From: Acidobacteriota bacterium
GTDB taxonomy: Bacteria; Acidobacteriota; Terriglobia; UBA7540
DNA: 16,750 nt
Assembly (NCBI GenBank): GCA_003165615.1
Contig: PLWR01000688.1
Location: 1 to 16,750 of the forward strand
Direction: 5' to 3'
This document shows, in pieces, positions 7,165-14,312 of the stretch; the stretch's first letter is position 1; every line of letters starts with the position of its first letter. The translations under genes and the position numbers were made by a program. A model generated the notes under the pieces. The model had not been told where the DNA came from. It did no database searches and saw only the letters and a program-made list of their open reading frames with translations.

Positions 7165-7935
7165 GTGAAACGCAAGATCCGCATGATGTTAATCACGGCG
7201 CCGATGCTGGCGCTGGTTTGCTCATACTTCCTGAACTCGGCAGGGATGGGAAGGCCCGCGCCCGATGCCGCAGGGTATCTTCATGACCTCACGATAACCT
7301 CGAAGTTCATCCCCAGCGACTTCACTCCGGATGGCGACCTTTCAAAGCGTGTCTGGCGGCATGCGCCGAGAGTGAAATTCGATAACGAAGTGCGGGCGGA
7401 AAAGGCTTTCCCCGATTCGGAAACGCAGGTTTCGAGCCTGTGGACGCCGGACTACCTTTACCTGGGATATCGCTGCCGATACCGCGAGCTCAATGTCTAC
7501 GAGGGCGAGGACATTGCCAAGGAGCGCTTTGGCCTTTGGATTAAAGATACCGCGGAAGCCTTCATTAACCCTGAACCGGAGCGGATCAGTCATTACTACG
7601 AATTCGAGGTGGCGCCGAACAATCAATGGGTCGATCTGGAAATCGACATCACCAAAAAGTATATGGGGAATGTGCACTGGGATTCGAACTTTGAGCACGC
7701 CGTCAAAGTCGATGCCAGGCACCATGTGTGGACGGCGGAGATGAAGATTCCGGTGAAGTCGATGGGGGCGAAACCGCTTCAACCGGGAACGGAGTGGCGC
7801 TTGAATCTCTACCGCCTGGATGGCCCCGGCGATGATTCCCAGCGCCGGTTCTTGAGCTGGAGCCCTCTGCCGGAAGGCAAGAACCGATCCTTCCACCAAC
7901 CGGCGTCGTTTGGGATCATCAAGTTTGTGCGGTAG
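7165..7935 (+). CDS. secreted CBM9-like carbohydrate-binding protein
   Basis: 256-residue exported protein. It starts at GTG 7165 with GGAGGA at 7151-7156, eight bases upstream. Residues 1-28 form a signal peptide (basic MKRKIRMM, then a hydrophobic core). The rest is one beta-sandwich of the CBM9-like type: SDFTPDGDLSKRVWRHAP near the start, QVSSLWTPDYLYLGYRC, then KDTAEAFINPEP, YYEFEVAPNNQWVDLEID, WTAEMKIPVKSM and a C-terminal WRLNLYRLDGP. Stand-alone CBM9-like proteins of this form are common beside secreted glycoside hydrolases; the ligand is unknown. It lies between the large glycoside-hydrolase-like gene and the GHL6-like gene in the same direction, so co-expression is likely. Confidence 0.85.
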   Translation: MKRKIRMMLITAPMLALVCSYFLNSAGMGRPAPDAAGYLHDLTITSKFIPSDFTPDGDLSKRVWRHAPRVKFDNEVRAEKAFPDSETQVSSLWTPDYLYLGYRCRYRELNVYEGEDIAKERFGLWIKDTAEAFINPEPERISHYYEFEVAPNNQWVDLEIDITKKYMGNVHWDSNFEHAVKVDARHHVWTAEMKIPVKSMGAKPLQPGTEWRLNLYRLDGPGDDSQRRFLSWSPLPEGKNRSFHQPASFGIIKFVR

Positions 7936-7987
7936 GGCCTGAGGTTGTGCGGTCTTAAGGAAATGGTCCTTGTTCGACCATGGAACC

Positions 7988-8036
7988 CCCTCACCCCCCG
8001 CCTTGCGGTCCCCCCTCTCCCCCCAGGGGGCGAGGG
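7988..8036. repeat. C/G-run inverted repeat
   Basis: CCCTCACCCCC (7988-7998) pairs with GGGGGCGAGGG (8026-8036) at 10 of 11 positions, and a small hairpin CCGC-CTT-GCGG sits at 7998-8008. It lies in the 190-base gap between the CBM9-like and GHL6-like genes. A short tandem AACTGAT-AACTGAT (8084-8097) follows just before the next ribosome binding site. The block looks like a dispersed intergenic repeat; no function can be read from it. Confidence 0.55.
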
Positions 8037-8125
8037 AAGATGAGTTTTGGAAGGGGAATAGGTGCTGACGACTGAAAACTATTAACTGATAACTGATAAC
8101 TAAAGACTAACCTTGGAGATCATAA

Positions 8126-10348
8126 ATGGACAGACGAACTTTTAATAAACTCATAAGCGCCGGTGGCATTGCAGGGCTTGGACGCGGCTTGAATTTGAAC
8201 GCTCAACAGGGTTCGCCCATTGCCATTGAGAAGCGGCAGGTGAAATGGCCCACCGAAACGCTGCGGCGGCTGTTGGTGGATACGCACGTTCCTGACTGGG
8301 ACGGCCTGATGGCTAATTTCGATGCCGCGGATTACGTCAGCACCATTGCCAAGGCCAATTTCCAGGCTTTGATGCAGTACGCCAACTCGCACGTGGGGCT
8401 TTGCCTGTGGCGCACCCAGCTCGGCAAGATGCATGCGGGCATGAAAGGGCGCGACTACTTTGGCGAAGTGATGGCCGAATGCCGCCGCCAGGGCCTGCAC
8501 CCGCTGGCTTACTACAGCCTGATCTTCGACGGCTGGGCCTACCAGGAGCATCCCGAATGGCGCATCGTGCCGGAGAACGGCGACGACCCCATCATGTTCA
8601 GCCGCATGGGCAAGGTGTGCCCTAATTCTCCCTATCGCGAACACGCCCTGGCCTGCCTCCGCGAACTGGTGAAGAACTATGACTTTGAGGGCATCTTCCT
8701 CGACATGACCTTCTGGCCCACCGTCTGCTACTGCGAACATTGCACGGCGCGCTTCCGGCGCGAGCACAATCAAGAGCCACCGCGAACGGTAAACTGGCAC
8801 GACCCGCTTTGGCGCACTTTCCAAAAAGCGCGCGAGCAGTGGATGCTGGAATTCGCCAAAGCCGTGACCCAGGCGATCAAAGAGACTCGCCCGATTTCGG
8901 CCTATCACCAGTTTGGCACCGCCTTCTCGCCCTGGCGATACGGCGTGTCCCTTGAGCAGCGCGAGGCTTCGGACTTCTGCGCGGGAGACTTCGATGGCGA
9001 GCCCGCCAAGTTTTCGCTGATCTGCAAAACCTTTCAAAGCCTTACCATGAACCGGCCCTTTGAGTTCATGCGGGCGCGCACCGAGACTCTGAACGACTTT
9101 GAGACCACGCTCCCGTTCGAACAACTGCTGATCGAGACGCTATTCCCGACCATCCATTCTTCCGCGTCCCTGATGATCGATGCCATCAAGCCTGACGGCA
9201 CACTGAACCACCGCGCCTATGATTTCATGGGTCAGGTGAATGCCCAGCACGACCCCTACGAGCGCTTTCTGGGCGGCGAAATGCTTGCCGATGTGGCCAT
9301 CTACTACGACAAGGGTTCGATGTACGACCCGCAGGATAACGGATTGTCCGCGGCGGACGCTGCCCCCAGCAAAGGATACGGTGGAATCACAAATAAGGCA
9401 TTTCAGCCATTCAACCGTCCGGACCCGCCCCATATTCAGGCCGTACTGGGAGCAACGCGCATTCTCCGCGAGGGGCACATTCCCTTTGGGGTTGTGACCA
9501 ACGCGACGCTCGATCAACTGCGCCAATACCGCGCCGTGATGCTTCCGAGCGTCTTGGAGATGACCGCGGAGCAGGCGGACCACTTTCGCCAGTTTGTGCA
9601 GGGCGGGGGAGTGCTCTATGCGAGCGGGCCATCAGCGCAAGACCGCCTGGACGAGATTGACTCCCGGTTGTCGGATGTCCTGGGCGTGCACTATTCGAAA
9701 CCGTTTGGCGCGGTGCAGTCCTACCTGACTCCCACCGATGCCGAATTGCTGAAGGTCGCGTGGCCGCAGGAGAACATCACCTACCCCGGTCCATTAGTTC
9801 AAGCGCAAGCCCTGCCCGGCGCGGAGGTCCTGGCGCGAGCGACCATGCCCATCGTGCCGGCGCGCGAAGGGTACACCATCGGCACTCATTTCGCCCAGAT
9901 CTGGAGCAATCCCCCCACGCCCGTGCCGGGAGTCGATCCGGGAATTGTGATCAACTCCTTTGGCAAAGGCAAAACCGTTTGGGTGGCGGCGCCGATCGAA
10001 TCGAGGACGGAAGCGGTTTACGCGCGGGTTGTCTCCCACCTGATCCATCGCGTTCTCCCCGGCCCCTATCACTTCGAAGTGGACACTCACCGCGCCGTCG
10101 AGATGACACTGTTCCATCAAGCCGAGAAACAAAGATTGCTGGTGAGCCTGCTCAACGCGCAGCCGCAGACTCCCACGATTCCGGTGGGGGCGACGGTTCG
10201 CGTCCTTCTGCCCGCGCAGCGCAAACCGAAAAGTGTTCTTCATTTGCCCGACCAGAAGGAAATGGCCTTCGAAAAGTCGGGTCCGTATGTCCAGTTTGTG
10301 GTTCCACCCTTCAAAATTCTGGCGATGGCGGTGGTGGAGTACGAGTAA
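8126..10348 (+). CDS. exported GHL6-type putative glycoside hydrolase with beta-galactosidase trimerisation-like domain
   Basis: 740-residue exported protein, start secured by GGAGAT six bases before ATG 8126. The leader MDRRTFNKLISAGGIAGLGR has a twin-arginine motif close to the (S/T)RRxFxK Tat consensus. Residues about 45-360 form a barrel like hypothetical glycosyl hydrolase 6 (GHL6): LLVDTHVPDW, GLHPLAYYSLIFDGWAY, EHPEW, FEGIFLDM (Asp193), SLTMNRPFEFM and LMIDAIKPDGTLN. Strand and loop order are as in fucosidase-like barrels. A Cys-x-Cys-x2-Cys group (201, 203, 206) follows Asp193. Residues about 390-505 resemble the beta-galactosidase trimerisation domain (VAIYYDKGSMYDP, AVLGATRILREGHIPFGVV, FVQGGGVLYASGP), and a beta domain closes the protein. 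The substrate is unknown; a galactoside or fucoside is possible. Confidence 0.87.
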   Translation: MDRRTFNKLISAGGIAGLGRGLNLNAQQGSPIAIEKRQVKWPTETLRRLLVDTHVPDWDGLMANFDAADYVSTIAKANFQALMQYANSHVGLCLWRTQLGKMHAGMKGRDYFGEVMAECRRQGLHPLAYYSLIFDGWAYQEHPEWRIVPENGDDPIMFSRMGKVCPNSPYREHALACLRELVKNYDFEGIFLDMTFWPTVCYCEHCTARFRREHNQEPPRTVNWHDPLWRTFQKAREQWMLEFAKAVTQAIKETRPISAYHQFGTAFSPWRYGVSLEQREASDFCAGDFDGEPAKFSLICKTFQSLTMNRPFEFMRARTETLNDFETTLPFEQLLIETLFPTIHSSASLMIDAIKPDGTLNHRAYDFMGQVNAQHDPYERFLGGEMLADVAIYYDKGSMYDPQDNGLSAADAAPSKGYGGITNKAFQPFNRPDPPHIQAVLGATRILREGHIPFGVVTNATLDQLRQYRAVMLPSVLEMTAEQADHFRQFVQGGGVLYASGPSAQDRLDEIDSRLSDVLGVHYSKPFGAVQSYLTPTDAELLKVAWPQENITYPGPLVQAQALPGAEVLARATMPIVPAREGYTIGTHFAQIWSNPPTPVPGVDPGIVINSFGKGKTVWVAAPIESRTEAVYARVVSHLIHRVLPGPYHFEVDTHRAVEMTLFHQAEKQRLLVSLLNAQPQTPTIPVGATVRVLLPAQRKPKSVLHLPDQKEMAFEKSGPYVQFVVPPFKILAMAVVEYE

Positions 10349-10401
10349 GGGTTACCCGAAAGTCTGGTAATGGCATGGCCTTGGAACCCATGGAATTCTC
10401 T

Positions 10402-10462
10402 TCCGGCGCCGGAGCGAATTTTTGAGCGCAGTCCGCCGCGGCGGAGTGCACTCCATCTCCGC
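10402..10462. repeat. cluster of perfect GC palindromes
   Basis: TCCGGCGCCGGA (10402-10413) is followed by a T5 run at 10419, so it could be a weak terminator for the GHL6-like gene. TCCGCCGCGGCGGA (10432-10445) and GGAGTGCACTCC (10443-10454) are perfect palindromes that overlap, and GCGGAG (10441-10446) can pair with CTCCGC (10457-10462). It looks like a compact dispersed repeat unit downstream of the gene. Confidence 0.55.
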
Positions 10463-10534
10463 TCCGAATGCCAGCAGGGAATCCAATGCGAACTCGTTCC
10501 GCCAAATGATGTCATCCGGGCATTTCAAAAATGC

Positions 10535-10563
10535 TTGACGGCAGAGTCGGCTTTGCGTAGTAT
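10535..10563 (+). promoter_or_regulatory. sigma70-type promoter for the cysteine-rich leader and TonB-dependent receptor
   Basis: TTGACG (10535-10540) and TAGTAT (10558-10563) are separated by exactly 17 bases. This is the best match to the housekeeping consensus that I find in the window. Initiation would be expected near 10569-10571, only 3-5 bases before the ATG at 10574, so the small frame would be translated leaderless or almost so. The receptor would then have a leader of about 340 nt. Confidence 0.7.
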
Positions 10564-10573
10564 CAATGACAGT

Positions 10574-10651
10574 ATGTCCAATATTCTTGCACAATGTTGT
10601 TGTTGTCGCCCTGCGCCATGCGCAGAATGTTGTCGGTTGCTCTGTAGCTAG
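10574..10651 (+). CDS. cysteine-rich 25-residue upstream peptide (putative leader peptide)
   Basis: Short frame ending TAG at 10649-10651. The peptide starts MSNILAQ, then four consecutive Cys (8-11), RPAP, Cys16, Ala-Glu, Cys19-Cys20, Arg-Leu-Leu, Cys24, Ser. That is 8 cysteines in 25 residues. Seven of the eight Cys codons are TGT, although the surrounding DNA favours GC-ending codons. It starts a few bases downstream of the predicted transcription start and has no ribosome binding site, consistent with leaderless translation. Its stop codon lies in an RNA segment with two alternative partners. I do not recognise the family. Known analogues in concept are cysteine-codon leader peptides and Cys-containing upstream frames ahead of TonB-dependent receptor genes (for example CruR/DUF2946 in Bordetella), but this sequence is not obviously one of them. 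A second overlapping frame starts at ATG 10566 and ends at 10670 (34 residues, two Cys), so the translated frame needs proof. Confidence 0.5.
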   Translation: MSNILAQCCCCRPAPCAECCRLLCS

Positions 10652-10736
10652 CCGACCTGGCGAACGTTGAGCAGGAACATTCCAAATCACCTCTTTAAGT
10701 TGTCTCCTGTTTCTTCTCTCGTCTTATAGGTCGGCT
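10632..10736 (+). promoter_or_regulatory. mutually exclusive RNA stems (attenuator-like switch)
   Basis: Segment 1, GTCGGTT (10632-10638), lies inside the Cys-rich frame. Segment 2, AGCCGAC (10650-10656), spans the last bases of its stop codon. They pair with one G-U wobble and an 11-nt loop. Segment 2 extended to AGCCGACCT (10650-10658) is perfectly complementary to segment 3, AGGTCGGCT (10728-10736). Stems 1:2 and 2:3 exclude each other. A ribosome at the stop codon would block both uses of segment 2, and a ribosome paused on Cys19-20 would hide segment 1. The pairing is seen in the sequence; the switching role is inference. Confidence 0.45.
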
Positions 10737-10909
10737 CGAACCAGCTACCCGCACAGCATTGCGTGGCGCATCTTTCTGAACTCTCTCAGTTTTAATGGAC
10801 TTGCTGGCTCGATGATGAGCGGCAAACAACCTTGGCTCACAAAAAACAAAATCCAAGGGAAGCGCCGGTTAACCGGATGCCCCTCACCTACTCAGGAGAA
10901 GAAACAGAG

Positions 10910-13900
10910 ATGAGAAAGCGACATATAGATGTGAACATTCCCTTTGCGGCAGCGGCACATAGACGATCCAGCGTCGGCGCTTGGCGGCGTCACCTTACGC
11001 TAGGGATGACTTGCCTGCCGGTCCTTTTGTTAACGATATCCCTCGCGGCCCCGCTCGGTCGGGCGCAAGGCGAGGCCTCCATTTCCGGCGTTGTCACCGA
11101 TGCGACGGGCAGCGCCATTCCTCATGCCGCCATCAAGATCACCAACACGGAAAAGGGCTCGGTTCGCACCACCTTCTCGGATGTCTCCGGAAGGTTTGAT
11201 GCTTCCCTCCTTGCTGTAGGGAGGTACGAAGTTTCCGCCGAAAAGACGGGCTTCAGCACGGCAGAGCAGAGTGTTGCGCTCGTGTTGGGGCAACGCGCCA
11301 ATCTCGAATTGACGCTCACGGTGGCAGGTATCCACCAGGCGATTCAGGTGGAAGCGGCCTCCTTCTCAGCCGATGTCAGCACCGCCGATGTGTCAGGGCT
11401 GGTTAGCGAGCATCAGGTGAAAGACCTGCCGCTGAATGGCCGGAGCTACGACCAGCTCCTCACGCTGAATCCCGGCGTCATTAACTACACGTCGCAGCGG
11501 TCGGGCGGAACTGGCACCTCGAACTCCGTGGTCGGCAATATGTTTGCGGTCTCGGGCCGCCGTCCGCAGGAGAATCTCTACATCCTGAACGGGGTGGAAT
11601 TCACCAGCGCGTCGGAGGTCAACAACACACCGGGAGGGACGAGCGGGCAACTTCTGGGCGTGGACGCGGTGCAGGAATTCGCTGTGGTCAAGGACACCTA
11701 CGGCGCCGAATACGGGAAACGCCCCGGCGCCCAGATTAATATCGTCACTGCCTCCGGCTCCAACCAGGTACACGGCAACGCCTACGAGTTCCTGCGTAAC
11801 AGCGCCCTGGACGCGCGGAATTTCTTCGATCAGGGACAGATTCCCAACTTTGAGCGCAATGTGTTTGGCGGATCGCTGGGCGGGCCGGTGAAGAAGGACA
11901 AGACATTCTTGTTCGCGAACTACGAAGGCTACCGCCAGGTTCTCGGTCTGAGCGATGTGACGCTGGTGCCGGACGCGGTTTCGCGCGCGGCGGCCGTGGC
12001 CAGCATTAAACCCTTACTCGGCCTGTGGCCCGTGGCCAACGGTCCGGAACTGCTCACCTCGACGGGAGGGAACAGTGGCATCGCCAAGGCGTACAGCAAT
12101 CCCCTTCAGCATATCCGCGAAGATTTTGGAACGGTACGCCTGGACCAGACGATATCCGATAAGGACTCTTTCGCCGGCGTCTACACCGTGGATGACAGCG
12201 GAGGCAATTCGCCCACAAGCAACCCGTTCAGCCTCACTGACGTTTTTTTGCGCGAGCAGGTGGCGAGCATAAGCGAAACGCACGTCTTCTCCCCCAACAT
12301 TCTCAACAAGGCCACATTCGGATTCTCCCGCGGGGGGTTCTATTTCAACAGTGGAGTTGACGGGTCTGCTGCCGCCGTGCCGGGCGGATGGATCCATGCG
12401 GGCCAACCGGTTGGCGCCGTGGTGGTTGGCGGCGGCACCACGCTGAACGGAGCATCGCAGCTCACCAACGGCGGCACCAATGCGGGAAGCAACCTCTCGG
12501 CGGCGCGCAACCTGTTTACGGTTACCGATCAGGTAAGCATTACCCACGGCATCCACTTGATCACCGCGGGCGCATGGTTCCAGCGGCTGCAATCCAACAG
12601 CAGTTTGTTAAATGACCAGTACGGACAGGCTTCGTTTTCCAACCTGCCGGGCTTCCTGGCGGGCACCGTGAGCACGTGGACCTATGCCCCGTCCTATACG
12701 CCGCTCTCGTGGCGATCGCTCGAAGGCGCATACTTTGCCGAGGACGCCATCAAACTGCGACCGAGCCTGGAAGTTCGTCTGGGTTTCCGGGGTGAGTTTA
12801 CCAATGGCTGGAATGAGGCGCACGGACGCGCTTCGAATTATGTGTTTGGCTCCAATGGGGCGCTCCTGACCCAGCCGGTGATCGGCAACTCGGTGTTCTC
12901 CCAGAATAACGCCAAGTTCCTTCCCGCGCCCCGAGTCAGTCTGGCGTGGTCGCCCTTCGGCTCCAAGAAAACCGTAATCCGGGCTGGGGGTGGACTCTAC
13001 TACGCGCTGGTTGATGCCTTGGACTATCGCCTGGATCAGGCGGGTCCCTTCAATACCGTCTATGCGGCCAAGAGTATCGCGTTTTCGAAGATTGCTCCCA
13101 ACGCGACATATCCGACGGGCAAGATCATACCGAGCGGCGTGCAGTCAAACCTCCAGACGCCGGCGGTGGAATCGTACACGTTCAAAATCGAACAGCGGCT
13201 CTCTCCCAACACGACCTTCAGCGTTGGCTATATTGGCTCGCACGGATATCACGAGATTTCTTCCATCGACGCCAACGTTCCGGTTCCGACGATTTGCCCC
13301 GCGTCGCCGTGCCCGGCAAGCTACCCGGCGGGGACCTGGTACAACTCCTCCACGGCGGCGCTGGCCAATCCGGCCCTCACGAACTCCACTCACTGGTTCT
13401 CGGAAGGCGTCAGCTCCTACAACGCCTTGGAAGTGGACGTGAACCACCACTTCAGCCACGGGCTGCAATTTCGCGGGGTCTATACCTATGCCAAGGCTCT
13501 CGACAATGGCGATAGCTTGAATACCAGCGTGGCGACGAATTCTCCCGCGTTCTCTGCCAATCCTCTGGAACCGAGTTGGGACTATGGCCGCGGCTCTTTT
13601 GACATCCGCAATTCCGCGGTCATCAATGCCACCTATGACCTGCCGTTTGGACAAGGCAAGGCGTTTCAGGGGGGCCCCTGGGTGAATCGGCTGGCCGGAA
13701 ACTGGCAACTCAGCGCCATCGAGACCCTGCAATCCGGTTTGCCCTTCACACCACAATTGTCCTACAACCCCGCCAACGACGGCGACAGCCGCAATCCGGT
13801 GCGGCCGTCATGGAATCCCAACTTTAAGGGACCAGTGATTGAAGGCGGGTCCAATCAGTACTTCAATCCCGCTGCCTTCATTCAACCCCTCGCTGGTACG

Positions 13901-14167
13901 TACGGCAACGTGGGCCGCAATATACTTCAGGGAGCAGGATTGGCAACGACGGACTTCTCCCTGGCGAAGAAGTTCAATCTTTCGGAGCGAGTTGGCCTGC
14001 AGTTTCGCGCCGAGTTCTTCAACGCGTTCAACCGCGTGAACCTCAACACTCCGAATCCGGTAGTCTACACGGCGGCTACGGGCGGACCTTCGCCAACGGC
14101 TGGGGTGATCACTTCCACGGCAACGAGTTCCCGGCAGATCCAGCTTGGATTGAAGTTGTCGTTTTGA
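10910..14167 (+). CDS. Oar-like TonB-dependent receptor with carboxypeptidase-regulatory-like N-terminal domain
   Basis: Outer-membrane beta-barrel receptor of 1085 residues, probably for glycan fragments or another large ligand, energised by TonB. ATG 10910 is chosen because AGGAG (10894-10898) lies 11 bases upstream. The signal peptide ends near residue 53 (hydrophobic CLPVLLLTISLAAPLGRAQG). Residues about 55-140 are a CarboxypepD_reg-like beta domain (SISGVVTDATGSAIPHAAIK). A plug-like region follows (VKDLPLNGRSYDQLLTLNPGV, then GAEYGKRPGAQINIVTASGSN), and the long barrel ends LGLKLSF with the terminal aromatic residue typical of outer-membrane proteins. No SusD homologue is adjacent, as is usual for this group outside Bacteroidota. 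A long leader with a Cys-rich frame precedes it. Its ligand is not readable; the neighbours suggest a sugar, whereas the Cys-rich leader would also fit metal or sulfur regulation. Confidence 0.92.
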   Translation: MRKRHIDVNIPFAAAAHRRSSVGAWRRHLTLGMTCLPVLLLTISLAAPLGRAQGEASISGVVTDATGSAIPHAAIKITNTEKGSVRTTFSDVSGRFDASLLAVGRYEVSAEKTGFSTAEQSVALVLGQRANLELTLTVAGIHQAIQVEAASFSADVSTADVSGLVSEHQVKDLPLNGRSYDQLLTLNPGVINYTSQRSGGTGTSNSVVGNMFAVSGRRPQENLYILNGVEFTSASEVNNTPGGTSGQLLGVDAVQEFAVVKDTYGAEYGKRPGAQINIVTASGSNQVHGNAYEFLRNSALDARNFFDQGQIPNFERNVFGGSLGGPVKKDKTFLFANYEGYRQVLGLSDVTLVPDAVSRAAAVASIKPLLGLWPVANGPELLTSTGGNSGIAKAYSNPLQHIREDFGTVRLDQTISDKDSFAGVYTVDDSGGNSPTSNPFSLTDVFLREQVASISETHVFSPNILNKATFGFSRGGFYFNSGVDGSAAAVPGGWIHAGQPVGAVVVGGGTTLNGASQLTNGGTNAGSNLSAARNLFTVTDQVSITHGIHLITAGAWFQRLQSNSSLLNDQYGQASFSNLPGFLAGTVSTWTYAPSYTPLSWRSLEGAYFAEDAIKLRPSLEVRLGFRGEFTNGWNEAHGRASNYVFGSNGALLTQPVIGNSVFSQNNAKFLPAPRVSLAWSPFGSKKTVIRAGGGLYYALVDALDYRLDQAGPFNTVYAAKSIAFSKIAPNATYPTGKIIPSGVQSNLQTPAVESYTFKIEQRLSPNTTFSVGYIGSHGYHEISSIDANVPVPTICPASPCPASYPAGTWYNSSTAALANPALTNSTHWFSEGVSSYNALEVDVNHHFSHGLQFRGVYTYAKALDNGDSLNTSVATNSPAFSANPLEPSWDYGRGSFDIRNSAVINATYDLPFGQGKAFQGGPWVNRLAGNWQLSAIETLQSGLPFTPQLSYNPANDGDSRNPVRPSWNPNFKGPVIEGGSNQYFNPAAFIQPLAGTYGNVGRNILQGAGLATTDFSLAKKFNLSERVGLQFRAEFFNAFNRVNLNTPNPVVYTAATGGPSPTAGVITSTATSSRQIQLGLKLSF

Positions 14168-14182
14168 ACTGCGGAGGCGAGT

Positions 14183-14312
14183 CGTAGGGGCGTTCCTCGT
14201 GGGTGCCCTTGCGTCGGCCATGTCGACGGATGGGGCGGGCACGAGGCCTGCCCCTACGCTGCTATTGCGTCGATCTCCGACCGACGTTCGGGGATCTCAA
14301 AACCGCCCCTAC
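14183..14312. repeat. CGTAGGGGCG-type inverted repeats in a convergent junction
   Basis: Between the receptor and the leftward permease gene, CGTAGGGGCG begins at 14183 and the inverted arm CCCCTACG ends at 14258, with imperfectly complementary interiors (CCTCGTGGGTGCCC against GGGCGGGCACGAGG) and an inner CGTCG/CGACG. A second unit GATCTCCGA...TCGGGGATC (about 14272-14298) follows. A third CCCCTACG (14306-14313) contains the permease stop codon. The block could fold into long hairpins from either strand and may end both convergent transcripts. Confidence 0.6.

Larger units (their letters stand above)
10349..10909 (+). other. 561-base regulatory leader region before the TonB-dependent receptor
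   Basis: No large gene is present. In order it contains a palindrome cluster (10402-10462), a sigma70-type promoter (10535-10563), a 25-codon cysteine-rich frame (10574-10651), competing RNA stems (10632-10736), a C-rich G-poor tract (about 10679-10727), a small hairpin TGCG-TGG-CGCA (10760-10770), and the AGGAG ribosome binding site (10894-10898) of the receptor gene. An in-frame TTG at 10832 could lengthen the receptor but has no ribosome binding site. Confidence 0.7.

Noticed and set aside
8120..9124. Antisense open frame of 334 codons opposite the GHL6-like gene
   Set aside because: Shadow of the real gene, with low-complexity His/Ala/Gly-rich composition and no motifs.
10566..10670. Alternative 34-codon frame MTVCPIF... 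overlapping the Cys-rich frame
   Set aside because: Not excluded, but it has only two Cys and no distinctive composition. The 10574 frame is more unusual and its stop codon lies in the pairing segment.
10832..10909. TTG-initiated extension of the TonB-dependent receptor
   Set aside because: No ribosome binding site before the TTG, whereas ATG 10910 has AGGAG and gives a conventional signal peptide.
11393..14242. Several antisense frames opposite the receptor gene
   Set aside because: All lack start signals and domain content; the sense frame is continuous over 1085 codons.
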